From: Mercenaria mercenaria
Taxonomy: Eukaryota > Mollusca > Bivalvia > Venerida > Veneridae
Direction: 5' to 3'
Assembly: GCF_021730395.1 (NCBI RefSeq)
Contig: NC_069363.1
Location: 55,485,001 to 55,549,000 of the forward strand
Length of the DNA: 64,000 bases
Positions 48,603 through 61,105 of this stretch are shown here, piece by piece. The position numbers and the translations under genes are program-made. Under the pieces are notes generated by a model. The model was not told the DNA's origin. It saw only the letters and a list, made by a program, of their open reading frames with translations, and searched no databases. The first letter of the stretch is position 1, and every line of letters starts with the position of its first letter.

Positions 48603-50522
48603 TAAAAAATATTTGCATGTCCTAAACATACCACCGTACGAAGCTGCTTTCCTGCAAATTTTCTATTATTTTTAAAGTTATAGACCCTATCTGGTTCAAA
48701 TTTCTGCTGATATATCCGTTTTGATTTATATATAGAGAGCTGTATAAAGTCTATTAAATGGAGGACAGTAACCTGCGAATAAATTAAATGACATCTAGAA
48801 GTACACTACGGCAAACATAAGCAGATTCCCATATTGAATACTGAAATTTGAAACATATGGCTTCAGGTAATTTATTTAATAACAAAAGAAGAATAGGTGA
48901 ATATAAATACATTGATGTATATCTGAGCAGTGTCCTATGCAAAGTAAGGGAGGATTGTGATACATAACATAACAATGCTGTGAACATGTATTTGATTTGA
49001 TCAGTATAACAACTTTGTTACAGATTTGTTGCTCCAGGCAAAATTACCCTGAATATTTAAATGAATCATATAAAATCTATTCGCATGATATATACAGTAT
49101 TTCCTTACTTAAGTTTCAAGAGTTATATCTTGTATCAAACGTATTTATCGAAGTGCTGGAAAAAGTAGATTCTTCTCAACAGTTAAGGCCCTGCTCCGCG
49201 GCTATTCAAATTCTATTGTGTGTGTATGCAACCCATGATTTCAATAGGTAACAGTTAACGGCCACGTGCCACACTTTAGCACGCAAAACCACAGGTATTT
49301 TATATAGAATTTTATACAAACAGACTCTATTTTGACAGGCATCACTGTTCATAGTCAGGATTTTCATGCTTTTTCAGTGACAATTTAAGATTAAAAGGTA
49401 GGACTGGAGCAGGTCTTTAAGTACGGCTCCGTCAAGATGGTAGGAACATTTTACTGTCGACAGGCAACCCTGGTTCGATTCCAGACTCGTACATCTTTTT
49501 CCTTGATTTAGCATTTTTAATATAGTTTGGGACCAAAAGCCATGTTCTAATGTTGATGAAATGACCAAACTTCAAGTTCAAAGAATGGTCATTTCAAACC
49601 AAAATCCGAAGCTCAATCTCTTTAAGATCTTTTAAAATATCCAGTACCTTGTGGAACAAGATATTTTTGCGGACTTACGGTTCCTTGCTGAAACATTAAT
49701 TACAGTTTAACTAGTCAACTGCAATTCATCTGCGCTTTGTTAGTGCAAATTTCAATGTCTTTAGCAGGCCCCATGTTCACAAAACGTTTTGAGTTTGGTA
49801 GAGAAACTTTATTTTTCATTTAAATCTAAATTGCATGTTTAACATTGTATGTTAATTTAATGACACTTTTCAAGTGACTAATCAGTATTGATGATCAGTT
49901 TCAGTTTGGAATTTAATCTTGAAGTTCTAGTAAAATTTGCTATCAAAACTTAGCTAAGGCTGAAAATGTTATGGGGACATGGGGTCAGGTCAGTAAATTA
50001 TCTACTAATATAACCTTGAATACTGTAACACAAGTACTTCCCGACAGTTATATGTCAATTAAACTTAACATATTGTTGCAAAATGTTTTTATGCAAATGC
50101 AAGCAAAAATTTTTAATGCTAAGGCTATGCAGGAACATTACAATCAGAGATGAAACCTCTTTAGAAATAAAAAAACACGATGATTAAAAAAAAATACTTC
50201 CAATCTTTAGATTTATAGAGAAAGCAGCAAATAAACTAGAAAAATATAAGCAAATAAAAAAATATTCACAACACTTGAAACTGATGCTTTAGTGTATGTT
50301 AGTGATTATTAATGTACATTTACAAAACTTAATCAGCCTCGCGGCTGCGCCGCTCGTAACTAATTAAACTTTGTAAATACCCATTAATAAACACTAACCT
50401 ATACTTAGAACAAGTATATTTTGTAAATCTAATAATTTGCAGATAGGACAATATATTACTGTCAAAATTTATGAACACCGTAATGAACACAGATATTGTA
50501 GCTGATGACTAGGTCTGTATAT
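48603..50522. other. 3' flank of copper transporter copy 2
   Basis: About 48800-49110 and 50456-50515 match the 3' flank of copy 1 by eye, so this belongs to the segmental duplication. It also holds a possible tRNA-like SINE head at 49395-49495 (CAACCCTGGTTCGATTCC) and an inverted repeat at about 50296-50397 around a GC-rich loop. No gene seen. Confidence 0.5.
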
Positions 50523-50760
50523 GAGCCGCGCCATGAGAAAATCAACATAGTGGCTTTGCGACCAGCATGGATCCAGACCAGCCTGCGCATCCGCGCAGTC
50601 TGGTCAGGATCTATGCTGTTCGCTTTCAAAGCCTATTGCAATGAGAGAAACCAATAGCGAACAGACAGCATGGATCCTGACCAGACTGCGCGGATGCGCA
50701 GGCTGGTCTGGGTCCATTCTGGTCGCAAAGCTACTATGTTGGTTTTCTCATGGCTAGGCT
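50523..50760. mobile_element. Foldback MITE, full-length copy
   Basis: A ~238-bp near-perfect palindrome: GAGCCGCGCCATGAGAAAAT ... ATTGCAATGAG ... GGTTTTCTCATGGCTAGGCT, with paired CAGCCTGCGCATCCGCGCAG and CTGCGCGGATGCGCAGGCTG. It ends 64 bases beyond the stop codon of copper transporter copy 2, so it is probably in that mRNA's 3' UTR. Confidence 0.9.
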
Positions 50761-50824
50761 AAATTATCTTCAAACAAAAAAGCACTTTACAAAAATCCCA
50801 GCACTTGCATTGTAAACTACACTT

Positions 50825-53800
50825 TCAAATATCCTCCTCGTCCAGTTCATCAATACTTTCAATATCGCAGCCATTACACGCGCCTGACTGTTTCCCCAGG
50901 GGCATTAACTCTTGTGACGATGAATTAGGATCCAATTTTTTATGGTTCACAACAATCTCACAATTTTCAGCACAGACAGGAACTGGCTTGAACTCTTTAT
51001 GCCAGGCTAGGAGGAAGTAGCCTAGTGCTATACCCAGTATGGTGACGACAAAAATCCACGCATTGTACGTCATTACAATGAGCATGAGGAGATAACTCAC
51101 TAAGAACTCTGTCACGTATAAAACAGTCTGCAACAGGTGCTCTTTGCTTTTTATTGAGTGACTGGAATAGAAAACGAACCAGAATTAGGTTTTATATTTG
51201 CTCAGGGAGTTTGAACTTCTTTTTATATCAAACTAAAACATATTATGTCTGCCTTGAGACCAAGCAAGCCAGGATCGTATCTACAAAATACCACGCCAGA
51301 TTTTCTGCATGTATTGTACAATAATCACCCAGAATAGATAATACCTTATTTCTGGAGAATGTTCAATGCTCAGATTACATACATGGAATTTTGTACAGAA
51401 TTATATTTACTTACATTTTTCCTTTGTAGTGAACATGTAAATATTGTCTGAACCATTTTGTACCCTGGTAGCCTATCGCCAGAACAAACGTGCACAAACA
51501 TGCTAGGAATATACCTGAAATAAATTGTACAACTTCTCATCATAAGTGTGTTTTATTTAACTATAATCAAAGGCGCTTGAGGCTCTATTAATAAATAAAT
51601 ATGCATTATCATACCCACCCAATTAATATACTATGAGATCTAACCTATATATTTTATTGATTTGGCTTCAAACACCTGTGCTGTAGTATTAATGAAAATA
51701 AAGTATTTGCCTTTTTTCTCACAACTGCTGCAAAGATTGTTTTTTGAGGTCAATGACAGTCCATGTATAAGGAGCTGTTTGCTGTTCTGGTCTCGAGTAA
51801 CCCAACGTAACATATTGTTCTAAATAAACAAAAAATGTCATCTGAAAATAGCACATTACATTCGCCATCTTTTAAGAGTATCTTATAATGACACTTTTCT
51901 CCTCAACTTCATATTATGAACAATGAAATGCAGCTAGAATACATTTAGAATGATAGTTTGTGTCAGCTACAATGAATATGAATGAATGCCCAAAGTTACT
52001 TAATTGTCATTTAATGTTTGTTTGTTTGTATTGTTGAATTTAAGGTCACACCGATACAAGTTTAGGTCCGATAGCGACTTTCCAGCTTTTCAAGGTGGCG
52101 GAAGGCCCAATTAAGGCACCTCTCCAGAAGGGCAGACTACATTTATACTACATTGTCAGTATGTTTGCCTAATTTGAAATACGGTCACCTTTGGTCAAAA
52201 CTAGGTCACAAAGTCTTACCATGGAAAAAAAACTTAAAAGTATTTCAGAAAACATATCCAGAAAACCTTGTCACAAAATTTGACTTAGTGTTTAAACCTA
52301 GATCATCTTGGATAAAAACTAGGTAACTAAGTCAAAACATAGTAAGTTTGTCAGACGCATTTTCTGCCTGATCTGGATGAAACTTTTTCTTCGATATCAA
52401 AATGAAATAGGATCATACTGATTAAAAACTAAATCATTTTGTTGAATCATTAAAAACTAATAATTACTCCTTAATGACATACAATATGACGGTCAGAAAG
52501 TTATTTTTATTTGATACTTTATTTATTTTCTTATTATTTTAACTTGATACTGCTGCTTCTTAATTTAATTTAATGTGAACTAGCTTAGTGTTACATGTGC
52601 ATTTAATGTAGTCGCTTTTATGTGACGTAATTACTCAGTATATTGTACTAAATACTATATATTGCATTATACTGTTAATGTTTTATGTATGTATATCTTG
52701 GCCATCTGAAATATTGTTTTGTAAATGGTACTTGGTCAAAATATAGAAACACATTGTAAACCTACGGTGGCACAGAGGTGATATAGGTGTTTTTATACCA
52801 ATACGTTCGCACGTAATAACTAATAACAAATACGTGCGCAAGTATTAGTATAAAAAAACATCACCGCACATAAAGGCCCGGTCACACCGCCCGAACTTTG
52901 TTGGAGCGTTCCTTCAACGGTAGGGAGAGGGGGCGGAATTTAGACAACGCTCGTCACCGCGCACAAAATGGGAAAAAAATCGAAACACGGGCGTTGCCTT
53001 AGAGGTGCACCGCTGAAGCCGGCGTTGCTTTAGCGTTGGTTTAACGGTAGCGAGTGGTAGCGAGCATTGGTTTAGCGGTGACGCGAGCGTTGATAGAGCG
53101 GCGTTCCGCGCATGCGTGCGTTGGCTCGGCGGGGTTTTAAAGTTGGTTTAGCGGCATACCGCTTTTGACTACGGAGCTGAACGGATCGCTTTGATAGAAG
53201 TTCTGATAGATTTTTTTTTATAGAAGTCGATAGTGAAGTTCGGTCCCGCTCCGACACCTCCATACCAACGCCAAACCAAAGTTCATCACCGCAATGGATC
53301 GCTGCTTCAACGCCCGACACCGTTCCAGCAATCCCATGTCCGCTCGTAAAATGCTTACAACTGCTCCACCAAAGTTTGTTCAACGTTTAATCACCGCCTG
53401 GGCAAAGCTGGCGAAGCAGCGGTGGTCCAGCGTTCAAGATTTCTGCGTTGGCCTAGCGGACCCAAGCGTCCACGAACTTGCGTCTAGCGGTGCCAAACTT
53501 GACTGGGCGTTGTTAGAGCGGTGGTGAACTTTGCCGGAGCGGAAAATTGCCCGCTCCTCACCGCTCGCAATATTTTGTGCAGCTCAAAACTTTCGGAGCG
53601 GTAGGAGGGACCATCAGCGGTGGCCGAGCGTATACGGCGTTGCCTTAACGGGGGCCAACTTCTGTTAAACGGTGGTGAACGGTAACGAGCGGTGATGAAA
53701 TTTTTTCACCGCTCCAGGAACGCTCCAACAAAGTTCGGTCGGTGTGACCGGGCCTTAAAGTAGAGAAAACATCTGCACATGTATAACTTATTGCGTGCGC

Positions 53801-56246
53801 ACGTATTAGTTTAAAAAATATATGCGTACGTATTGGTATGAAAAACATATGCGCACGTATATCTTATAACGTGAGCACGTAATAGCTATTACGTGCGCAC
53901 GTATTACTTTATACGTTCGAAGATGTTTTTATACTAGTACTTGCGCACGTACTGATATGTGCGGTGATGTTTTTTTTATACTAGTACGTGTGCACGTATT
54001 AGTTATTACATGCGCACGTATTAATATCAAAAACGTCTATGTCACCTCTGTGCCACCGTATAAACCTATTAGAAATAAAATTTTGTATGGATCTTACTAG
54101 TACTCTATCTAGTTTCATAATACACACAGTTGTTGCACTTATTGAAACAGCGCGTTATGACATTTTTTCAAGGTCAAATTGTGAAGGTCATGTGAACGAT
54201 TTAGCGCAATCTTGACCCTCTGGTTAAAAATAGCGCTGTTTGTGTAATCATATGTTTATTTTTATGTTTGCATTTTGTAAACCGTAAATGAACATTCTTT
54301 TTTAACACGTACAGTATAGTAAATTAAAACAACTACTGTGAAACAACAAAAGGCTGCGTTTGAATTATGTGTCTTGTTATTCTAAGCAGTTGTGGCATGG
54401 CTGGGTTTGAACCTATGACCTCCCTGGATTTAGCTGAAACATGTTATTTTGATGTTACAATCTGCAAGAATCACTTACTTCCTTTTGTATCTAAGATCCA
54501 GTTCTCAAATAGTACTGTTGCATTCAGCCCAGAATGGAAAAATACTTGGTGTCCCTGAAAATAACAACGGTCATGTTACAAACTCTTTTCTTACACTTTC
54601 ATGCCATATATTTTCTTTTTATTTCTGGGTTTTTACCTTCCCTTTCTAATAACCAATAGATGATTTTCTTCATTTGACTACAATATGCTTTGGTTCTATG
54701 TAAATGTCTTAGAATATCACTTAAAATATTTACAATTGCAGAATCAGCTTTTAAACCTCAGAAAATATTCATTCATATTTCACTGGTTAATGTTTTGCTT
54801 TCTCATGGCCATCTTCATTATTTTGACACAGTAAAGAAGTTGGAATAATAAATGTCAGTTTAAAGTTTACATCCAGTTTTCACTTAAATAAGTTTTGACA
54901 TGACATCATAAATTACATTGTCAAGACAGACGATGAAACATCTATCATTGTATGTTTTGTTGCTGTCATCTTTCGTTTTTTTATCTGCTCTATGTGCCTT
55001 TAGTAATATGTATGAACATTTCATTGAGAACATAGGGGAAAAAATGAAAATCTGCCTAGCCTAGCTAGCCCAGATTCTAGACACTTTTCCATAATGACAA
55101 ACCTAACTAATTCGGTAAGTCCTAGTCTGTGTTCAGATCTCATGTTTTGTCCACAGGAGATAACTCCTGAGGCTGTTCAAATTTTGTATTTTTGCTGTTC
55201 AAATTTTGTATTTTTACGTCCCTTTCCTTCTCAAAAACATAGATAATAAGAGTTAAGAAAGATCGGTCTGAATATATTAGAAGAACAAATGGAAAACAGA
55301 GATTATCTAGTCGGTGGCCGGGCTAGGTAAGTCCGATTATTTTAGTTTTCCAGCCAAAAATTTCTTATCTGAACCAGTATGCCCTTACGGCTAGACATTT
55401 TAAACTATGTTTTACTTCATTTAGATTAACGAATAACGAATATTCGTTACATTATTCTTAGAGTAAATATAAAGAAATCTATAATCTTTCCCTTTAACCA
55501 AAGTTTGCCTTGTAGCATGAATATTTAACTAAAGATATTTTAATCAGATAGTTTAGTTTAAACATATTTTATTGCAAACGAATCAATATATGTTTATAAT
55601 ACAAATAAACACATGGATTTTTTAACAAAGATTAATGAAAGTTTGAAAAGCATGTTACGTAATGTATACATTGAAATCAGAAGCAAAAGGGTTGGGCCAC
55701 AAGTTTTCCCAACATAAGCGACGGCCCTTCCCCAAGAGTAGGTTAAGGTAACAGATGGATCTAGAATTTAGTATAAACATATATTGTTATATGATGATGA
55801 TACAAAAAATACAAAAAAATCAATGTCTAGTTTAATAAAGAAAGACAAAAAGCTGAAGAAAGAAAAAAAAATATTGAAGATTTTGAAATTTGATCACCCT
55901 CGATTTCTCGTGCCTCGTGTGCCCCCGCAGTTTACTATATTGTTTGAAATCAACGACTAAGTAGTACTTACAATTATGGTAAGGTACATAAAGATAGTAA
56001 TGATTTATAATCAAAGTAGAATTTAGATACATTGTACTTTAATGAAAACATTTACTCTGATATTAAACATGATTTACTTACATGTTCACTGTGCGAATGA
56101 TGGTCATGTATATGCTCGTTTCCCACGTGATACACGTGCTTATCCCCCATGTGATCAGTATGACCCTGATGATCCACGTGATTTTGATGGTCCACGTGAT
56201 TATGATGGTCCATATGGTGTTCATGTGTATGTGCTGAATGATCCAT
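50825..56246 (-). CDS. High-affinity copper transporter, CTR/SLC31 family, copy 2
   Basis: Predicted Cu(I) importer of the plasma membrane, 225 residues. Minus-strand exons: 56082-56246, 54479-54554, 51415-51514, 50825-51161, with the same phases as copy 1. The N-terminus is more His-rich (21 His in 55 residues, with repeated NHVDHQ). TM1 is IFLACLCTFVLAIGYQG. MxxxM is at M140/M144 and GxxxG at G157/G161. The cytosolic tail has CAENC and CNGC, then an acidic end (DELDEEDI). Exon 3 differs from copy 1 at about 3 of 32 residues, while the N-terminus and tail differ far more. Intron 2 is longer because of nested transposons at 52765-54058. Which copy is ancestral is not decidable here. Confidence 0.93.
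52030..52140 (-). mobile_element. Decayed SINE (family 1) fragment
   Basis: On the plus strand AAGGTCACACCGATACAAGT, TTTAGGTCCGATAGCGACTT, TCCAGCTTTTCAAGGTGGCG and AAGGCACCTCTCC follow the reverse of the SINE tail. It lies in intron 2 of copper transporter copy 2. Confidence 0.55.
52765..54058. mobile_element. Foldback DNA transposon with TA target, host of a nested element
   Basis: Ends CGGTGGCACAGAGGTGATAT and GTCACCTCTGTGCCACCG are inverted repeats flanked by TA at 52763-52764 and 54059-54060. The arms are filled with variants of TACGTGCGCACGTATTAG. A second element at 52874-53755 is inserted inside. No transposase. Confidence 0.85.
52874..53755. mobile_element. GC-rich Harbinger-like MITE nested in 52765-54058
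   Basis: 882 bp flanked by TAA at 52871-52873 and 53756-53758. Ends AGGCCCGGTCACACCG and CGGTGTGACCGGGCCT, with the repeat continuing over GAACTTTGTTGGAGCGTTCC. A 3-bp TAA target duplication points to PIF/Harbinger. The interior is far more GC-rich than its surroundings and is built from variants of GCGTTG..TTAGCGG. Frames of 77-103 codons inside are composition effects. Confidence 0.85.
54560..56081. other. Intron 1 of copper transporter copy 2
   Basis: AT-rich, no SINE or MITE I can name except a segment at about 55100-55170 (CTAGTCTGTGTTCAGATCTC ... CACAGGAGATAACTCCTGAG) that is the complement of text near 34530, so a dispersed repeat. No further exon is required between 56082 and 54554 by phase. 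Confidence 0.45.
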
Positions 56247-57283
56247 GATTAAAGAAATATCAGGATTTTTAAAATGATATGATCCAGTTGGTTTCTGTTT
56301 CGTGTCACAGAACCACAGTTACTAACAGAGCTTGTATTTAATCACATTTAAAACACACTTTTATAACAGAACAAGAAATCCACGTCATCGATCGTAACTC
56401 GCGAAGATGTCGCTGAAACAAGAAATGAATGACAAGTATAAAAACGATATACTAATATGATGATTAGAAAAATTGGCTTAATCCAGACAACACAACTACG
56501 TATAATATGGGAAAATCATGTACATTATTTAGTATAAATCGATGGATTGACGAACCACAAACTTAAATGTAAAACAACCTTTACATGTGTACATGATTAT
56601 ATTACCTGTCAACGAGGAAAAAGACTTAAATCCTACATATTTTCCTCAAGCAAGATGTATGTAAATATCACATTAACAAGCCGGTAAAACTGTGTTCTTA
56701 TCAGGAAGTTTGCCTTACTGTTTAGAACAATAATCACTATTGTACCTCTATAAATATCAACTATAAGCGAACGAGTGTTGTTTGGTAATAATAAGATCCT
56801 TTTGTTTTGCCTCTGGGCAGATGCACGTTAACTGGATATCATACTTTAATGATATATTGGCGTTAAATTTAGATGACAGTATAGTAATTAACCTTTATTT
56901 TCATATCAGTGGTCACAATAATAAGACACGAGGTCTAAATAGTAACAAGAAAATTTTATTAATACCTGTTCACCGTGTCAGGAAAAAAAACTGTCTATAA
57001 AGACCTCCTTTTTGAGCGTCAAAAAAGTGATCTTTATTTACAGGTGGTATTTAAAGTGAGGTTAAAATACACTGTAAATGTTTATATCTAATGAAAATGA
57101 AATTAGCGGTCTTTAGATCCAGGTAGATCGCGGGTACTCCTTAGCAGAAGTTTGACTGTATTTACTTTAGATAATAAGTTATCAAGGGATTTAGATAAAA
57201 AAAAGAAGACAGCTTTCCCATATGGAGGAAATAGAGCTTCATATTTCCGTATTTCAAACTGCTGGCTAACCGTCATGCAAAAT
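56247..57283. other. Upstream region of copper transporter copy 2
   Basis: Presumed 5' UTR and promoter zone. AT-rich. No obvious TATA box or metal-response cluster. No reading frame with family support. Confidence 0.35.
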
Positions 57284-57520
57284 GAGCCGCACCATGAGAA
57301 AATCAACATAGCGCATTTGCGACCAGCATGGATCCAGTCCCAGCCTGCGCATCCGCGCAGTCTGGTCAGGATTCGTGCTGTTCGCTAAAGGTGTCTGTAA
57401 TTGCAATAGGTTTTGAAAGCGAACAGCATGGATCCTGACCAGACTGCGCGGACGCGCAGGCTGGTCTGGATCCATGCTGGTCGCAAATGCACTATGTTGG
57501 TTTTCTCATGGTGCGGCTCA
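57284..57520. mobile_element. Foldback MITE, full-length copy
   Basis: Near-perfect palindrome: GAGCCGCACCATGAGAAAAT ... GGTTTTCTCATGGTGCGGCT, with GATCCTGACCAGACTGCGCG and GCGCAGTCTGGTCAGGAT inside. Same family as 50523-50760 and 26081-26219. Confidence 0.9.
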
Positions 57521-60340
57521 AATATACTTTATGAGGCCCACATTAAGCTAGTAGATTCGGTGATTTGTGAGAACTAAGTCCGAGGATCGATATAATACAT
57601 ATAGACAGATAGACAGACAGGCAGATGGACACAATGAAAATATCTCCGAAATCGATGTTGGACGGACATTGTATCCGTGTTCTCTTCCAAAAGAAATCTG
57701 AGCTACATGTATATTCATGTATACTTAATTAAACTGTTTACTTTACCCTGTACGTAGTAATGATCCAGTTTAAAAGCACATGTGTTATCAATTTATCGTG
57801 GTAAGAAATAAAATCCTGGTGGTATTTTCTCTGTTATTGTTTGATTAATCTAGTACAAAGTCTTGCTATAATAAAACATAATAATATTGAAAATATTCCT
57901 TTCATAATTATAACGCGTAACTGCACAACAAGCTTATTGATTTTGTATTTAGATCATCAAAGATTAGCCTCTATACTACAAGCCTGGTGATCGATATGTC
58001 GTTCATTTTTGCACTTTTTCATAACTTCTGGTATATATAAAACTGCTAGAACTTCGAAACAATTTATTTAACTTTCCAAAATAATCATCTTTGCAACACA
58101 AGTGAAGGGACATAATAGCATACAATTTAAATAACTTCAGGAGTTATCTCCCATGGATTGAAAAAAAAAAACACCATTAGTTATCATTAGACAAAGTATA
58201 GCATTTCATGACCTTGAATAACTGCCTATTTAAATTGCACTATCATTTTGTAAGCTAAATCGCCAGTCCGAAACTCAGCTACAACTTTCATTTCAACGAA
58301 TTTTACACAAATATAAGCATGATAAGAGGTCGGCGAGCTCAGTTGTCAGGTCTATACATTAAAAAGTCGGGCACTAACTCTAACCATAACACTCCATATC
58401 CCAGCTATACTGTTTAGACCATTCACAATGAAATGTTGCACAATCACAAATGTTAAGCATGATGAAGTATGTCCAGCACAATCTTCTTGACTTAGATCTA
58501 TGCCTCCAGTGTTAATTCTGGGGAAGAGCACTGGCTATCCCTTATCCTGTAACTCATTGTTTCATCCATAACATTTAAATGATTCGAGTGATTCTAATGA
58601 AACTTTAAGCAAATGGTTTAGCGGAATGAGATGTGTCGCGTCAAGGAAATAGGCAACGGCAAATACTCATTCCCTAATCCTGAGTGACAGGTGTCCTTCC
58701 TTAGCCACTTTTGTCACGCTAATGCATTCTTTTTGTTTAATCTTGCATTTCCAAGTTTTCAAGTTTTTGTTATATTAACTTCTCAGTATGATATAATATA
58801 CATAGATCACATTCATAATAAAGACACTGAATAGCACACAATTTATTCATTGTAAATGAATAATTATAAAAAGAACACGTGATCAATATGAGGAACAACT
58901 CTTATTCAATAAATTTTAGTTTATTATTTTGAGTACAAATATGTATGTGATAATGACATAATTTGCTTATATTTTTGGAGAAAAAATACATTATATACAA
59001 GATTGACTTTTCAGGTTGACTTTCATGAGAAAATGTGGCAATAAAGGTCCGAAATGAATATTTCTGTTGCAAAAGTCATCGACATGGTTCCTAGTTATTG
59101 CATCTGATATTATTTTATCATCACATAATTAAATACGTCTGTGGATAGACTGTATACACGGATGCAGTAATTCCACCCGTCAGAATATGAAATTTGCATG
59201 GTCACCATGGTGTTATACAAATACCGCGGGAAACATTCGCCAGCTGACAGGTTACATGCAAATAAATATGCAGGAAGGCCACAACTATACAATGGTGAAT
59301 AACTGGACATTGACCATGTATTTGGTCTAAATTGGTACCCGTCTTTCTTTATACCTATCTCTTTTGCTATAACTTGAAGAGAAACCTCCTCTCACTGAAA
59401 AACATAGACAACACCGATAAATTCTGATTCTTGTTGTGACCAAAATTAAATTACACACAGAAATCTAACTTTTAGACAACCCTTGCATACCAATGAAGAA
59501 CTTGACCATCTTATAAATTCTTGGGAATTTGATAAGCTCCATTTTTGTTGCATTATATATTTATGCACTGAATGGAGCTATCAGTAAAACAAATGAACCA
59601 AATTGTTAATCAGGATGTCAGTTACTATATAAGTAAGAACTCACTCTTCCAAGTAATCTGACTAACATTGGGATAAGACTCCCGTGTGGGTGTTGTATAC
59701 CTGGCACGCTAAAGAACATTGAAACTTCTTCAAATGGAGTTTTCTGTATCTTGCACTATCCTTCAACTAAAATTACTAACAGTCTCATGCGGGTGTTGCC
59801 CAGGTGGGTTTCCAATGGCGATAGCTTACAAACATTCAACAATGGCAGTTAGTAATTAGCAGTCAATTACTGTTATATGCGGTAAGCAAAAGACTGGTTA
59901 TATTGATATTAACGGAAATGTACTTTTAAAAAAACTGATGTATGTGATGAATTTCATTGTCTGTTTATATGTTAAAAACTGCTTTTTAGTTTACTTGTTA
60001 TTTATTTATAAGGTACGTATGCCTCTGTTATTTACTGTATCTAGTGATGAAAATGTTTACTTTCGTGCAATGTGATATAAATGGTTAAAATCAGAGTTAA
60101 AAAATACACATGACAAAACCGTTATCAAATTTATTCAGTTCATTGAAAACTCTGGAAATTTGGAAGCTCGAGAAACAACACAGATCTAGATTATTGTGTT
60201 GTTTTTTATTTTCACACAATCAACATAACATGATAATTTTATTGAAGAAAAGGTCATAAAATAGGCATGTATAATTTGAGCTTGGTTTTGCTCTGCTTAT
60301 TAGCAATGGTTGATTTATCATACATGTCCGAAAACATGGA
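57521..60340. other. Intergenic, no gene seen
   Basis: AT-rich. A GACA/GATA-type microsatellite at about 57600-57630. CAGGAGTTATCTCCCATGG near 58138 resembles the dispersed repeat near 34530. A 66-codon minus-strand frame at 59110-59310 has no splice context or family resemblance. Confidence 0.45.
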
Positions 60341-60341
60341 A

Positions 60342-61105
60342 ACTGAAAGTATACTGTGCGAGTCTAGACTCAGCATTTATAACAATTTGATGTGAAAACT
60401 TTTTTCCGACAGAAGTGGAATATACAACATGCTTCAGTCACAAGCATGCGTACACATTCATTCTGAAATTATACTGTGCAAGTCTAGACTCAGTATTTAT
60501 ATTAGGTTGATGGGGGAAAAATTTCCGACAAAAGAGGAATATACAAGATGTTTCAGTCATAAACATGCGTACATATGAACAGGGTTGACTTTTCCCTGAC
60601 TAAACCATACTTTTCACTGACCAATACCACCAGATTTTTTTTCGGCCTTCTCTTCCCCTACATCCGTCCAATCCACCATTAACAAATACCAAAATTATAT
60701 GAGTGTAAACATTATAATGATAATATTATTCAGTGACAATAATTGAATATACACAATTACACCAAAATGTGTTTGGAAATACTTATAAATACTGCTTGAA
60801 GACTGCCAGGGCCACTGGACATTTTAAACATCGACCCATAATTTCATTTTTCCCTGACTTTTCCCTGACTTTTCTAAAATTTCATTTTTCACTGACCATT
60901 ATGAAGATTTCTCTGACAATTCAATGACCTTGAAAAAGAAATCATTTTCCCCTGACTTTTCGAGGTAAGTGGCAACCCTGATGATGACTGAAAATATACT
61001 GTGTAAGTCCAGATTCAGTGTTTACATGAGGTCGATGGACAACATTATTTTTCCTGACAAAACTGGAATATACAAGTTGCTTCAGTCACAAACATTCGTA
61101 CATTA
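60342..61105. repeat. Three 121-bp tandem units, the last split off by an insertion
   Basis: Units start near 60342, 60463 and 60988. Each reads TATACTGTG..AAGTCTAGACTCAG-like, then a GGAATATACAA block and CTTCAGTCACAAACATGCGT-like text. The second and third are separated by the insert at 60580-60980. Confidence 0.8.
60580..60980. mobile_element. Non-autonomous DNA transposon (CAGGGTTG ends)
   Basis: Starts CAGGGTTGACTTTTCCCTGA and ends GTGGCAACCCTG, short inverted repeats of the hAT-like CAGGG type. Contains several TTTTTCCCTGACTTTT-like phrases. It interrupts the 121-bp tandem repeat. No clear target duplication. Confidence 0.6.

Noticed and set aside
48353-48675. Repeat proteins on both strands around the 21-bp array (TSYLERS-type)
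   Set aside because: Unit length divisible by three keeps the frames open. No signal, splice site or family match.
53072-53527. Arg-rich frames of 77-103 codons in the GC-rich stretch
   Set aside because: They lie wholly inside the non-autonomous Harbinger-like MITE and reflect its GC-rich repeated motif.
56042-56248. Plus-strand frame of 68 codons opposite copper transporter exon 1
   Set aside because: It is the antisense shadow of the His-rich exon. The minus strand has the start codon, splice donor and family match.
59110-59310. Cys-containing minus-strand frame that briefly suggested a kringle-like domain
   Set aside because: Cysteine spacing and core motifs do not fit, and there is no splice support.
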